This document shows positions 47,579 to 59,784 of a DNA stretch of 64,000 nt, one piece after another. Numbering within the stretch: the stretch's first letter is position 1; each line of letters starts with the position of its first letter. Below the pieces are notes generated by a model. That model did no database searches. It was not told where the DNA came from and saw only the letters and a list, made by a program, of their open reading frames with translations. This stretch comes from Odobenus rosmarus divergens. Lineage: Eukaryota > Chordata > Mammalia > Carnivora > Odobenidae. The position numbers and the translations under genes are program-made. The DNA is taken from positions 1,002,602 through 1,066,601 of the forward strand of contig NW_004450381.1 of assembly GCF_000321225.1 (NCBI RefSeq), read 5' to 3'.

Positions 47579-48074
47579 CAACAAAATTTTCAATGTAGAC
47601 AAAACCGACATATTGGAAAAAGATGTCATCTGGGACTTTACAGCTAGAGAAGAGAAGTCAATGCCTAGCTTCAAAGCTTCAAAGGAGGGGCTGACTCTCT
47701 TGTTAGAGGCTAATGCAGCTGGTGACTTTAAGTTGAAACCAATGCTCATTTACCATTCCAAAAATCACAGAGCCCTTAAGAATTATGCTAAATATACTCT
47801 ATAAGTGGAACAACAGAGCCTGGATGACAGCACATCTGTTTACAACATGGTTTACTGAATATTTTAAACCCACTGTTGAGACCTACTGCTCAGGGGAAGA
47901 AAAAAAAAAGATTCCTTTCAAAATATCACCACTCACTGACAGTGCACCTGGAGATGCCTTCTGATGGAGTTGTACAGTAACATTAATGTTTTCATGCCTG
48001 CTAACACATCTGTTCTGCAGCCCATGGATCAAGAAGTATGACTTTCAAGTCTTATTATTTAAGAACTACATCTT

Positions 48075-48256
48075 GGGGCGCCTGGGTGGCTCAGTCGTTA
48101 AGCATCTGCCTTTGGCTCAGGTCATGATCCTAGGGTCCTGGGATCGGGCGGGAAGCGGGAAGCCTGCTTCTCCCTCTCCCACTCCCCCTGCTTGTGTTCC
48201 CTCTCTCGCTGTGTCTCTCTCTGTCAAATAAATAAAAATCTTAAAAAAAAAAAAAA
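48075..48256 (+). mobile_element. SINEC inside Tigger1
   Basis: GGGGCGCCTGGGTGGCTCAG start. The flank ACTACATCTT recurs as ACTACACCTT after the poly(A). Confidence 0.94.
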
Positions 48257-48268
48257 TTACTACACCTT

Positions 48269-48375
48269 GGGGGCACCTGGCTGGCTCAGTCAGAAGAGCA
48301 TGAGACTTGATCTCAGGGTTGTAAGTTCAAGCCTCATGTTGGGTGTAGAGATTACTTAAAAAAAAAAAAAAAAAA
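48269..48375 (+). mobile_element. SINEC short variant inside Tigger1
   Basis: GGGCACCTGGCTGGCTCAG start, ending GGGTGTAGAGATTACTTA plus poly(A). Lies directly downstream of the previous SINE. Confidence 0.92.
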
Positions 48376-48516
48376 CATTTTGTAAGGCTAAAGCTGCCAT
48401 AGTGATTCCTCTGATGGATATGGGCCAAGTAAACTGAAAACCTCTGGAAAGGCTTCACCATTCTAGATGCCATCAAGAAGACTCTCATGGTAGCCATGCA
48501 GGAAAAAATCTGTAAT

Positions 48517-49165
48517 AGATACACAAAGATAAAGAAATCATCAAATAATAAAGACAGCAAGAAAGAGAACAGAATTGCAAAACAGACAACAATTAACAAA
48601 ATGGCAACAGTAAGTTCTCATCTATCAGTAATTACTTGAAATGTAACTATTCAATTCTTTTATTGAAAAGATTTATTTATTTGAAGAGAGCACACGTGCG
48701 CCTGCGCGGGGCAGAGGGAGAAGACAGAGAATCTCAAGCAGACTCCCTGCTGAGTGAGGAGCACAACATGGGACTCAACCAATAGGACCCTGAGATCATG
48801 ACCTGAGGTGAAACCAAGAGTCAGACGCTTAACTGACTGAGCCACCCAGGCGCCCCGGGGTTAACGTCTTTATTCAAAAGGTATGGAGTGGATAAATAAA
48901 ACAAGAGCCAGTAACATGCTGTCTGTAAGAGACTCATGTTACATGAAGAATACACACAACCCGAACCCGAAAGTGAAGGAATGGAAAAAGATATTCCATG
49001 CAAATGGTAACTAAAAGAAAGGATGGCTATGCTTATGTCAGACAAAATAGACTTTAAGTCAAAAACTGTCTGTAGAAACAAGGAATGTCATTATGTAATG
49101 ATAAAAAGATACTGAAATGTAAGAACTGTAAATATATATGCACCCCATATCACAGCATCACAGTG
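48517..49165 (+). mobile_element. Old L1 ORF2 endonuclease fragment
   Basis: GTCAGACAAAATAGACTTTA and TGTCATTATGTAATGATAAA in L1 order. It parallels the fragment at 45.5 kb, so it is a second partial copy. Confidence 0.7.
48661..48856 (-). mobile_element. SINEC, antisense
   Basis: AAAAGATTTATTTATTTGAA head to GAGCCACCCAGGCGCCCC. Confidence 0.93.
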
Positions 49166-49548
49166 AATATACAGTAGTCCACCTTACCCATGGTTTTGCT
49201 TTCCATGGTTTCAATTACCCATGACTGACTGTGATCCGGAAGCAGATGATCCTCCTCCTGATGTAAGGTCAGAAGGTCAGTAGTAGCCTAACACTACATC
49301 ACAACGCCGTCATTCACCTACTTCATCTCCCCACATAGGCATTTTATCATCTCACATCATCACAAGAAGAGGGGTGAATACGGTCCTACAAGATATTTTG
49401 AGAGAGAGACCACATTCACATAACTTTTATTAGCGTATATTGTTAAAATTTTTTGTTTCATTATTAACTTTGTTGTTAATCTCTCACTGTACCTAATTTA
49501 TAAAGTAACCTTTATCACAGGTATGTATGTTTAAGGAAAAAAATAGGA
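49166..49548 (+). mobile_element. Non-autonomous Tigger-type element, related to 41.55 kb copy
   Basis: GTAGTCCACCTTACCCATGG left end. Its interior GGCATTTTATCATCTCACAT and AGCAGATGATCCTCCTCCTG matches the 41.55 kb copy. The right end is missing. Confidence 0.75.
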
Positions 49549-50703
49549 TATAATACAGTTGATCCTTGAACACCAAAGGTTTGAACTGCATGGCTTTTTA
49601 GAGTTGACAGCATAAGCCACGAGGCATTTATTTACAACTGCATTAGATCAAACTGAAGGCCTTTGGCACTGAGGTCATGCCTGTTGCCCTCTGAATGCCT
49701 AGAGAGGCTTAATGAGGATGCCAGCATCCCCCCTAGGGGGATCCAGGACTGGGCAGGGTGCAGGTTGCCTCATGTACTAATGGGGTGGCTGGGTTGAACT
49801 CCTGGGGCTGGCAGGAAGGAGGCTGGGCTCAAGTAGAAGAAGGTGCCCGGAGGGCAGAGACAGTGCTGCAAAGGGAGTCCCACAACCCTGGCGCCCCCTT
49901 TCCCCCCAAGTGCTCCATGCACTGGGCTCTAAGGCTGTGCTGGGGTCACTGCAGGCCTTGGGCCCCTCTTGGGCTGGGTGTGGACTCCTCTTTGTAGTGG
50001 TGCCCTGGCCCCACGGCCTCCTGGAGGCCAGCACACTCAAGCTTGGCCACAGTGGTTGTTGACCATGGCTGGTGGTACATCTGCGGGTAGATGGGGTAGC
50101 AGCTATTCTCTATCTCCAGGTTACTGCTGCCACCTCTGGGCCCACCAGCAGCTGCCGCTACTGAGCCGAGGCTACAGGCTGCAGAACATTGCCATCCCAA
50201 GGCCGGGCCTGCCACTGCCACCACCCCTGTCCTGACCCAGTACACCTATATGCAATTTTTTTCAATAAGTATATGTACAGTACTGTAAATGATTTTCTCT
50301 CTCGCTCTCTTTTTTTTTAAGAGTGAGAGTGTGTGCACAAGTGGGGGGGGGAGGGGAGGAGGAAGAGGGAATCTTAAGCAGGCTCTACGCCCAGTGTGGA
50401 ATCTGATGTGAAGCTCAATTCATGACCCTGAGAGCAAGACCTGAGCAGAGATCAAGAGTCCAAGACTTAATCGACCAAGCCACCCAAGTGCCCCTGTTTT
50501 CTTGTATCTAGTTTACTTCATTGTGTGAATACAGTACATAATATATATAACATACAAAATATGTGTTAATCATATTGGTAAGGTTTCTGGTCAACAGTAG
50601 GCTATTTTAGTAGTTAAGTTTGAGGGGAGTCAAAAGTTATACAGATTTTTGACTGTGTAGGGAACTGGTGCCCATAACCCCCATGCTGTTCAAGGGTCAA
50701 CTA
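49549..50703 (+). mobile_element. Tigger-type element with internal GC-rich block and SINE
   Basis: Left end CAGTTGATCCTTGAACACC and right end CTGTTCAAGGGTCAACTATA form an inverted repeat like the 34.1 kb element. The interior carries a GC-rich foreign-looking block (about 49,590-50,240) and an antisense SINEC. Confidence 0.65.
50311..50495 (-). mobile_element. SINEC, antisense, diverged
   Basis: T-rich head to GCCACCCAAGTGCCCC. Confidence 0.88.
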
Positions 50704-51470
50704 TACTACCAAACTAAATTCAATAGCACATCAAAAGAGTCATATACCATGACCAAATGCGATTTATCCTTGGGATGCAAGGTTGGTCCAACACATGCAA
50801 ACCAATCAATGTGTATTGTGTGATACACAGTACAAACAGAATGAAACGTTAAGTATTACATCATCATTTCAATAGATGCAGAAAACACATTTGACAAAAT
50901 TCAATATCCAGTCATGATAAATAAAATCTCTCAAACTTCAACACAATAAAGTACATCTATGGAAAATCTACAGCCAATATCATAACCAATGAGTTAAAAC
51001 TGGAAGATTTTCCTCTAAGATCCAGAACAAGGCAAGGTTCCCCACTCTCACTAACTGCTATTCAACACTGTCCTGGAAGTCCTAGCCAGAGCAATCAGGC
51101 AGAAAACAAAAAGACATGGTATAGAAATCGTAAAGAAAGAACTAAAATTATCTATTTGCAGATAGAATCATCATATATGTAGAAAACCGTAAAGAATCCA
51201 CCAAAAACCCCTAGAACAAATTCAGTAAACTTACAAGCTACAATATCAACATACAAAATTCTGATTTCTAAAGACTAAGGAATGAACTATCTAAAAAGGA
51301 AACTAAGAAAACAAGCATTATAATAGCAACAGAAAGAATAAAATCCTTAGAAAATAATAAAAGAGGTACAAGACTTTTATGTGTTGAAAATTATAAAACA
51401 TTGATGTCTTTATAAATTATAAAGCTTCATAAAATTATAAAACACTGTGTCTTTGAAAATTTCCTTCATC

Positions 51471-51660
51471 GGGCACCTGGGTGGCTCAGTCGGTTGAGCG
51501 GCTGCCTTCGGCTCAGGTCGTGATCCCAGGGTCCTGGGATTGAGCCCCACATTGGGCTCCCCGCTCGGTGGGGAGTCTGCTTCTCCCTCTCCCTCTGCCT
51601 CCCCCTGGCTTGTGTTCGTGCTCTCTCTCTCAAATAAATAAAATCTTAAAAAAAAAAAAA
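51471..51660 (+). mobile_element. SINEC inside L1
   Basis: TSD GAAAATTTYCTTCATC at 51455-51470 and 51661-51676. Confidence 0.96.
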
Positions 51661-53059
51661 GAAAATTTTCTTCATCAATGTTTTAGAATGTTGTGGATTG
51701 GAAAAATATTGTTAATATGTCCATACTACTCAAAGTAATGTATAGATTCATTGCAACCCTTACCAAAATCTTCACAATGACACTTTTTACACAAATAGAA
51801 AAATTGAAATAGAATTCGTATGGCACCACGAAATACCGCAAATACCAACGCAATCTTGAGAACAAAGCTGAAGACATAATGCTTTCTGGTTTGAAATCAT
51901 ATTACATAGCAACCACAACCACATAAAAACAGATAAAGCAATGGAACAGAAGAGAGAATCCAGAAGTAAACCCACACATTACAGCCAACTGATCTTCCAC
52001 AAGGGTGCCAAGAACACACAATGGGGATAGGATACTCTTCAGCAAATGGTTTTGGGAAAACTGGATATCTACATTCAAATAATGAAATTATACCCCTAGC
52101 TCACACCATACACAAAAATCACCTCAAATGGATTAAAGAATTAAACCTCAGGCCTGAAACTACAAAACTCCTAGAAGGAAACAGGGAAAAATCTTCTTGA
52201 TATTGGTCTTGGCCGTAACTTCTCAGATAGGAACCAAATTACAGGCAGCAAAAGCAAAAGCAGACAAATGAGACTACATGAAATTAAAAAGATTCTGCAC
52301 ATCAAAGGAAACAATGTGAAAAGGCAACCCACGGAATGGGAAAAAATGTTTGCAAACCATATATCCAACAAGGCATTAATATCCACAGAATATATAAGGA
52401 ACTCCTACAACTCGATACTAAAAGTATAAGTAACCTGATTTAAAATGGGCAAAAGACCTAAATAGCACTCTTTAAAGAAGAAATTCAAATGGCTAACAGG
52501 GACGTGAAAAGGTTCTCAACATCTCTCATCAGGGAAATATAAGTCAAAACCACAGTGAGGTATCACTGCATGCCTGCTCGGCTGGCTTTTATCAAAAAGA
52601 CAAAAGATAACTAGTGTTCGTGAAGATGTGGAAAAAGGGAGCCCTCATACACTGCTGGTGGGAATACGAATTAGTACAAACATGGAAAACAGTATGGAGA
52701 TTCCTCAAAAAATTAAAAGTAGAACTATCAAATGATCCAATAATCCCATTTCTGGGTAAATGTTTCCAAAGAATTGAAAGCAGAATAGCAAAGAGGAATC
52801 CGCACTCTCATGTTCTTTGCAGCAATAACCTCAATGTCTGTCGGGGGATGAATGGATAAAGAATATCACATTTCCTTTATCCATTTGTTGAAGTACATTT
52901 ATATACATGTATGACAGAGTAATAGCCTTAAATAGGAAATCCTGCCACTTGTGACAGGATGGATGGAGCTGGAGGACAGTATGCTAAGCAAAATAAACAA
53001 GATACAGAAGAGAGATACACTGAATGATCTCACATGTGGAATCTAAAATATTCAAATTC

Positions 53060-53254
53060 GGGTGCCTGGGTGGCTCAGTCGGTTAAGGGTCTGCCTTTGG
53101 CTCAGGTCATGATCCCAGGGTCCTGGGATCAAGCCCCACATTAGGCTCCCTGCTTGGCTGGGGGTCTGCTTCTCCTTCTCCCCCACTTGTGCACACGCAC
53201 GCTCTCTCTCTCGCTCTCTCTCAAATAAAAATCTTAAAAAAATAATAATAAAAT
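53060..53254 (+). mobile_element. SINEC inside L1
   Basis: TSD AAAATATTCAAATTC at 53045-53059 and 53255-53269. Confidence 0.96.
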
Positions 53255-53436
53255 AAAATATTCAAATTCATAGAAGCAAAGAGTAGAATGGTGGTGGCCA
53301 GGGGTGGGGTTGGGGGAAATGTGATGATATTGGTCAGAATACAAAGTTTCAATTATGCAAGATGAATAACTTCTGGAGATCCATTGTATGTACCTCATGG
53401 TGCCGATAGTTAACAATGTTAATTTTTTAATTTTTT

Positions 53437-53621
53437 AATTTTTAAAGATTTTATTTATTTATTTGACAGAGACACACGGAACACAAGCAGGGGGAGTAGA
53501 AGAGGCAGAAGCAGACCTTGGACGGAGCAGGGAGCCCAACGCAGGGCTCGATCCCAGGACCCTGGGATCATAACCTGAGCTGAAGGCAGACGCTTATAAC
53601 TACTGAGCCACCCAGGCGCCC
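53437..53621 (-). mobile_element. SINEC inside L1 3'UTR
   Basis: T-rich head to GAGCCACCCAGGCGCC. Confidence 0.94.
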
Positions 53622-53637
53622 CCAATACTGTTATTTT

Positions 53638-53833
53638 TTTTTTAAGATTTATTTATTTATTTATTTATTTGAGAGAGAATGTGAGAGAGAGCGCACATGA
53701 GAGGGGGAGGGGCAGAGGGAGAAGCAGACTCCCTGCTGAGCAGGGAGCCCAACACGCGACTGGATCCCGGGACTCCAGGATCATGACCTGAGCCGAAGGC
53801 AGTCGCTTAACCAACTGAGCCACCCAGGCGCCC
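53638..53833 (-). mobile_element. SINEC, adjacent to the previous copy
   Basis: TSD CCAATACTGTTATTTT at 53622-53637 and 53834-53849. Confidence 0.96.
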
Positions 53834-54060
53834 CCAATACTGTTATTTTATGCATGTAATCTGCTACGAGAATACATCTTAAATGTTCTCCCTACACATG
53901 TACACACAACCTACATAGAAGTAATGTATATATTAATTAGCTTGACTGTGGTGATCATTTCACAATATATACACATTATCGTAAAACACCAAATGCATAA
54001 CTTAAATATATGCAATTTTTATATGTCAATGATAGCCCAGTAAAGCTTATTTAAGAAAAA

Positions 54061-55384
54061 ATAAAGGATTATAAGAAAGAACTATCAACAACTGTATGCC
54101 AACAAACTATATAACCTAGAAAAAATGGACAAATTCCTGCAAACATAAAAGCTACTAAGACTGAATCATGAAGAAATTAAAGTTCTGAATAAATCTAGAA
54201 CTTTTTTTTTTAAAGAGTTTATTTATTTATTCATGAAAAACAGAGAAAGAGAGAGAGAGAGAGGCAGAGGGAGAAGCAGGCTCCCAAGGAGCAGGGAGCC
54301 CGGGATCATGACCTGAGCCGAAGGCAGACGCTTAACCATCTGAGCCACCCAGGCGCCCTAAATCTAGAACTTTTAAGGAGACTGAAACAATCAGAAAGCT
54401 TTCAGCAAAGAAAAACCCAGGACCAGACAGTTTCACTGGTAAATTCTACCAAGCATTTAAACAATTAACACCAATGTTTCACAAATGCTTCCAAAAAACT
54501 GAAGAGGAAGGAAAACTCCCTAACTCATTGTATGAGGTAAGCATCACCCTGACACTTAAGAAGGACAGACACTACAAGAATTGAAACTACAGGCCAATGT
54601 CCTTCACGAATACTGATTCTAAAATTCTCAACAAAACATTAGCAAATGCAATTTAACAACATTTAAAAATGATTATACATCAAACCAAATGGAATTTACC
54701 CCCAGAAAGCAGGGATATTTCAACATTCAAAAATTAATGCAATACGCCACATTAGTATAATGAAGGAAAAGAGCTCACATGATCATTTCGACTGTTGTGT
54801 ATCTGACAAAATCCAATACCCTTTTGTGATAAAAAGCAATAGTTAATAAACTAGAAATAGAAACAGAATACCTCAATGTAATAAAGGCCTTTATGGAAAT
54901 ACCACAGGTAATGATGTAGTCAATGGTAAAAGACTGAAAGCTTTTCCCCTAAGATCAGGAACAAGACAAGCATGTCTGCTTTCAACACTTCTATTCAACA
55001 CAGTATTAGAAATTCTAGACAGTGCAGTTAGGCAAATAAAAAATAAAAGGAATATGAACTGGAAAGGAAGAAATAAGATTTTATCTCTTTGTAAAGTTGC
55101 AGGATATAAAAATCAGCTGTATTTCTATACACTAGCCATGAACCACCAAAAAAATTAATAAACAATTCTATTTACAATAGCATCAAAAAGAATAAAATAC
55201 TTAGGAATAAATTGAACTATGGAGGTGACATCTGTATACCGAAAACCACAAAATTATAAAATAGAAATAAAATAAATAAATAAATAAATAAATAAATAAA
55301 TAGAAATAAACTAAAGACCTAAAGAAATAGAAAAATATCCTATGTTGTTGAATTGGAGAACTTCATATTAAGATGACCATATTA
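54061..55384 (+). mobile_element. Second L1 ORF2 RT fragment
   Basis: Restarts ORF2 upstream of the previous copy's RT (CAACTGTATGCCAACAAACT, CCAGGACCAGACAGTTTCAC, CTACAGGCCAATGTCCTTC), so it is a separate L1. An (AAATA)n run lies at 55,262-55,302. Frames broken. Confidence 0.85.
54206..54358 (-). mobile_element. SINEC inside L1
   Basis: TSD TAAATCTAGAACTTTT at 54190-54205 and 54359-54374. An internal segment before CCCGGGATCATG is deleted. Confidence 0.95.
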
Positions 55385-55780
55385 TGTTAGGGGTTGAACT
55401 GTGTCCCCGCAGAAAGATTACTTGACAGCCTAATTCCTGGTACTTGTGAATGTGACTGTTTGGAAGTTAAGTCTTCACAGATGCAATCTAACAGGAAGTC
55501 ATACTTGATTAGGCTGGCCCCTACTCCAATATGACTGTTGTTCTCACCAGGAAAATTTGGACACAGACAAGAAGGGAAGACAACGATGTGAAGATGAAGG
55601 TAAAGACTGTAGTCACATGCTGCTACAAGCCAAGGAATTGCCTGGGCTACCAGAAGGTCTAATAGGCAACATATGCTAGAGATTTCAGAGAGACCATGAC
55701 CCTGCCAATACCTTGATTTCACACTTCTACCCTGCAGAACTGTGAGAGAATATATTTGTTGTTTTAAGCCACTTCATTAC
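55385..55780 (+). mobile_element. MLT1-type solo LTR, sense
   Basis: GGGGTTGAACTGTGTCCCC, TTGGACACAGACAAGAAGG, CTACAAGCCAAGGAATTGC, TGATTTCACACTTCTACCC and TTGTTGTTTTAAGCCAC in MLT1 order. Confidence 0.88.
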
Positions 55781-56009
55781 GGCGGGGGATGGGGGGGAGA
55801 ATAAGAAGTTACTGTGTAAAGGTGAGACTATTTGGAGTGAGGAAGTTTTAGAAAATAGTGGTTCTGGTTGCAAAACACTGTGAATGTAACATGTCACTGA
55901 ATTAACAAGTTAATTTCCACAGGAGTAGAGAAAGTTATCAGGATCTATCCTGTAGGAGGCACCAAGCCCAGAGAGTTTCACAGAGAATTCTACTAAAACT
56001 TTTAGAGAC

Positions 56010-56700
56010 TATAGATTTCCCCTGCTATCCAAAAGTAGAGCATTGTTTTTTTTTCTAAAAGATTTTAATTATTTGACAGAGAGTGCGAGCGTGCACACAA
56101 GCAGGACGAGCAGCAGGCAGAGGGAGAAGCAGGCTCCCTGCTGAGCAGAGAGCCCAACGTGGGGCTCGACCCCAGGACCCTGAGACCACAACCTGAGCCA
56201 AAGGCAGACCCCTAACCAACTGAGCCACCCAGGCGTCCCCGAAAATAGAGCATTCTTATGAAACCTTTCGTAAGTTGAAATGTCTGTGTAAAGTAATTAC
56301 CATTAGTTTATATGGAAAACATCTTCGTGTTCCCAGACGCAAAAAATAACCTCTCCTAGACTTGTCTGACACCTTAGCACACACCTTGCTAATAAAAGCA
56401 CAAAATAAACCAAGATAAAGCACAGATGCTCACAGACACAGTTCACAGCGATGGTGGCTTAACAGTGAGATGCTGAGCAGAGTTCCCAGGGGGCACTCGG
56501 CAGGGCCACTCTTGCTGCTTGGGGTGCACGCTGCTATGATGGCTTGCTGCAAAACAAACGCTGAATGTTTTCGCTTTTTTCATAAAAGCGAAAATCCTCT
56601 TCAGATTTCTTTCGATTAGAGGGAACAGGTACTAATGTAGGTCTTTCGCACAAGTGGCATAACGCAAATTTTCAAAAAAGCAGGGGACACCTGTGTCTAG
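56010..56700 (+). mobile_element. Old DNA transposon with inverted ends
   Basis: Left end TTTCCCCTGCTATCCAAAAG and right end TTTTCAAAAAAGCAGGGGAC are inverted. Inner sequence ATGAAACCTTTCGTAAGTTG is mirrored by GTCTTTCGCACAAGTGGCAT. Class II element, family not named. Split by a SINE. Confidence 0.7.
56045..56241 (-). mobile_element. SINEC, antisense
   Basis: TSD AAAAGTAGAGCATT / AAAATAGAGCATT at 56031-56044 and 56242-56254. Confidence 0.95.
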
Positions 56701-57513
56701 GAAAAAAACAAAACAGCCAAAGTGGGACACACTGAGACATCATCCTGAATGAAGAAGCATCATTTCCAACTGCCATGTGCTGGAGACATAGCTTACAACA
56801 TCAGGAATGAGACAAGGGCACCCACTCTCGTTCATCATCGTATTGGAGATGCTAGGCTGAGTGATAAGGGATAGAACTTGTAATGGAGACATAGGATTGG
56901 AAATAAGCAAATGAAACTGCTGCTATTACAGATGACAGGAAACACAAAAGTATAAATTATCAGAAATAACAGAAGGAAGTGAAATGGGCCCAGAAAGTTA
57001 AGGGCAGTTCTCGGGAAGTACTGCAGGACAGGAAGTAGGGTGGGGAAGAGACACGCGCTTAGGGATCACCATTCATTATGAAGGAAAAATTAGAACGATT
57101 CTTCTCCATTACCCTGCCCTCCACCTTAATCACCTTTGTTTCAGCTCAGTTCCTTTTCTCCAGGGGACTCTGTGCAAAGGGCCACTCCATGAGAGGGGAT
57201 TCTCCGTTTTCACCATCAAAGGGTTCGACATATCCTTCATCCTCCATGTCGTTGGCTCCTTCTCACTGTACCTCCCATTTCTCTGCCTGGGAGGGCTCTC
57301 CCCAGCTCTCCTGATATCTGGATGCAATACTCACCTATCAGTTACTGGTGTGTTTCCAGAGAAGCTTCGACTCCCTGATCTCCCCCCACCAACTCCCTCA
57401 AAAAGAGCAGCCACTATTAAGGAAAACTCCAGTTCTGTCTCCCTCCCTCATAGGGAAAAACCCAGTTCTTCCCCTCTGGGAGTCTTTCTCCTGTGTCTCC
57501 TTTACTCCTCACA
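56701..57513. other. Intergenic, no gene recognised
   Basis: 56,730-56,960 has L1-like words. The frames at 57,078-57,545 have no recognised domain. Confidence 0.4.
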
Positions 57514-57530
57514 CAAAACACTGCACTTCT

Positions 57531-57736
57531 TTTTCTTTTTATAAGATTTATTTATTTATTTATTTGAGAGAGAGAGAATGAGAGAGAGAGAGAGCACATG
57601 AGATGGGGGGAGGGTCTGAGGGAGAAGCAGACTCCCTGCCGAGCAGGGAGCCCGATGTGGGACTCGATCCTGGGACTCCAGGATCATGACCTGAGCCGAA
57701 GGCAGTCGCCCAACCAACTGAGCCACCCAGGCGCCC
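57531..57736 (-). mobile_element. SINEC, antisense (last SINE of the window)
   Basis: TSD CAAAACACTGCACTTCT / CAAAACTCTGCACTTCT at 57514-57530 and 57737-57753. No further SINEC is seen to the right. Confidence 0.96.
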
Positions 57737-57779
57737 CAAAACTCTGCACTTCTGACACTTGTGGTCACCAAATGTGTGG

Positions 57780-58600
57780 GGACTTTTCCCTGCAATAAAA
57801 ACGAAGTCACACCACATCTCTGACACCATCCGCCGGGAGATAGTGGCAGGCCCCAGCTGAAGGGCTCAGTCCCACAAGACTGCCCCCACCCTACTTCAGA
57901 TGTCAATAGCAAGTAGTTAAGACCCCAGGTTACCCACAACTTGTCTGATTTGGCTACAAATCAGAGAATCCCGTGACCCCCTCCTCAGGTTGAGTAATTT
58001 GCTAGAGTGGCTCACAGATCTCAGGGGACACTTACTTAGGTTTACCAGTTTATGAAAGGATGATAAATAGTAAGGATGAAGAGCCAGATGAAGAGATACA
58101 CAGGCTGAGGTCTGGGGGGAGGGGATCCAAGTGCAGGAACTTCTGTCCTCGTCCTGTTGGGGTCCATCACCCTCCCAGTATGTGGAAGCTCTCCAAAACC
58201 CCTACTACTGGGGTTTTATGGAGGTTTCCTCATGCAGACATGATCAACTCACCCCATTTCCAGCCCCTCTTCCCCTCTGGAAGATGAGGGGTGGGGCTGA
58301 AAATTCCAAGCTTCTAATTATGGCTTGGTCTTTTTGGGGACCAGCCCCGTTTGGGAGCCATCTGAGTACCCACCCTGAGGCACCTCATTAGAACAAAAAA
58401 TGATCCTAGTGTTACCACTTAGGAATGTATAAGGGTTTCAAGAACCCTGTGTCAGGGGTGGGGTCAAAGGCCAAATGTTGGAACAAAGCATGCTCCTAGT
58501 GTTATTACTTAGGAAATGACATGGGTTTCAGAAGCTCTGTGCCAGGAACTGAGGACAGACCAATATATTTTCTCAATCATCCCACAGTCCCCCACTCCAG
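57780..58600. mobile_element. LTR-like old retroelement, copy 2
   Basis: Same family and orientation as the 33 kb copy (GGCTCAGTCCCACAAGACTG, TTTTATGGAGGTTTCCTCAT, GGGGCTGAAAATTCCAAG). Ends with two related sub-blocks (ATGCTCCTAGTGTTATTACT and ATGATCCTAGTGTTACCACT), a tandem duplication. Confidence 0.6.
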
Positions 58601-58609
58601 TAACCCCTC

Positions 58610-59250
58610 ATCATACAGGTATTGTGTTGTTCTCATGGCACTCCTCTGAAACCAGCTTTCTTACGGGTTTGCTGACCTGTCTAGTGGTCCCCCCATCCCC
58701 TTCCAAAGCGAAGTTCTTTGTAGGCAGACACCTTGAATGTTTACACCATCTTCCTCAGTGAAAGCAGTTTCTGAACAAAACAGGAAGTCAACAAATATTT
58801 GAACAAATAGGTGAATGAAAGCTGTGTGCTGAACACCTTATATTCATCTATTCCCTTGATGAACACGTCAATGATCCCTCTTTATAAAAAAAAAAATGTT
58901 TTGAGAAGAAACTCACCCAACTGCGTGCTGTTCAAAGCAGGAATACTGAAACAAAATGAAAGGGAAATTGGGTAAACAGACCAGAAGGACAAGTGCTGGG
59001 AGAAGCTCTCTTTTTATATCCAGCATTAGAACAACACCTGCACAGTGTTATTTCTGACTGGTGCTTGTCGATGTCATGAATAATGGAGCCCCAGGTGGAT
59101 CCAGAAATAGCAGTTCCCACCAGACCGTTCGTTGTGTTTTTTCTTGTTTTCATAGTTTTCTTCAAAGCCACACCATCCAGTCGGGAAATCCACTGCCCCG
59201 GCTCCAAGACCCACTGCTGCCCCTCTTCCCCATCAGGTCTGCTGTGCATT
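58610..59250. other. 3' flank of the PRAME-family gene
   Basis: Would contain its 3'UTR on the minus strand. I could not find a convincing poly(A) signal. No other feature. Confidence 0.4.
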
Positions 59251-59258
59251 TTCGTAAG

Positions 59259-59784
59259 TCAGGCCACTGAGGTCGGATTCGTCAACTCCACGTTGGCCCC
59301 CTGTAGCACCTGCAACATTTCCCACAACTTGGCGTGCACACAGGCGAGCTCCACTCTGTTGAGGTACCCCCGCCTGTATTCATCCAAGTACACAACACAC
59401 TCGGCAGGGACAGGGTACTGCATGCGCTTCAGCTCCATCAGCCCTGCCAAGTGCTGCAACATGCTCATGATGCCTGAGGTGGAGATGACACTGTCATAGA
59501 ACACCAGAGAGCGGAGGCGGGGGCTGCAACACAGGGCAGGCAGCAGGGCTCGGAGCTGGGCCTCCTTCAGCCAGCAGCTTCTCAAGTTCAGGTGCTGCAG
59601 AGTGCCGGACACCTCCCCCAGCAGAACCTCCAGGGGCCCAGGAACCATTTGGCACAGGTTATTGCCACAGAGGACCAACTCCTTCAGGTGGGTGGCATGA
59701 ATGCTCTGGGACAAGTAGGTGATGTCATTCTCAGTGAGCCTACATCCATTGATCACCAGCATCTCCAGAGATTTTTGCAGGCCA
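59259..59784 (-). CDS. PRAME-family coding exon 3 (LRR C-terminal part)
   Basis: After acceptor TCTCCACAG the 174 codons are fully open. They read GLQKSLEMLVINGCRLTEND, LQHLNLRSCWLKEAQLRALL, a YDSVISTSGIMSMLQHLAGL repeat, MQYPVPAECV and VELACVHAKLWEMLQVL, with the stop at 59261-59259. The leucine-rich repeat spacing is intact. Confidence 0.88.

Larger units (their letters stand above)
46242..48516 (+). pseudogene. Tigger1 DNA transposon with decayed pogo-type transposase
   Basis: Left end CAGGTATACCTCATTTTATT, then the Tigger1 5' region (GCCATTTTTTCCAACAGC). Transposase fragments follow: MASKCSSERN (46,853), LTLNQKLEMIKL, VKEKFLKEIK, then after a SINE the segment with VDKTD and [20 protein letters not shown] (47,613-47,804). 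A decayed TDSAPGD stands where the DDE motif IDNAPGH belongs. Later text (CTGCAGCCCATGGATCAAG) and a right part to about 48,516 follow. Many stops and three SINE blocks inside. The transposase cannot be made. Confidence 0.93.
50704..54060 (+). mobile_element. Old L1 ORF2 RT region through 3' end
   Basis: Reverse-transcriptase text (GCGATTTATCCTTGGGATGC, CAAGGTTCCCCACTCTCAC), the ORF2 C-terminal part (TGGAAAACAGTATGGAGATT, TCCCATTTCTGGGTAAATG) and a 3'UTR ending CTTGACTGTGGTGATCATTT, typical of old L1. Broken by four SINEs and many stops. Confidence 0.85.

Noticed and set aside
54206..54358. A cut-down SINE as a possible new short SINE family
   Set aside because: It is a normal SINEC with one internal deletion and a 16-bp TSD.
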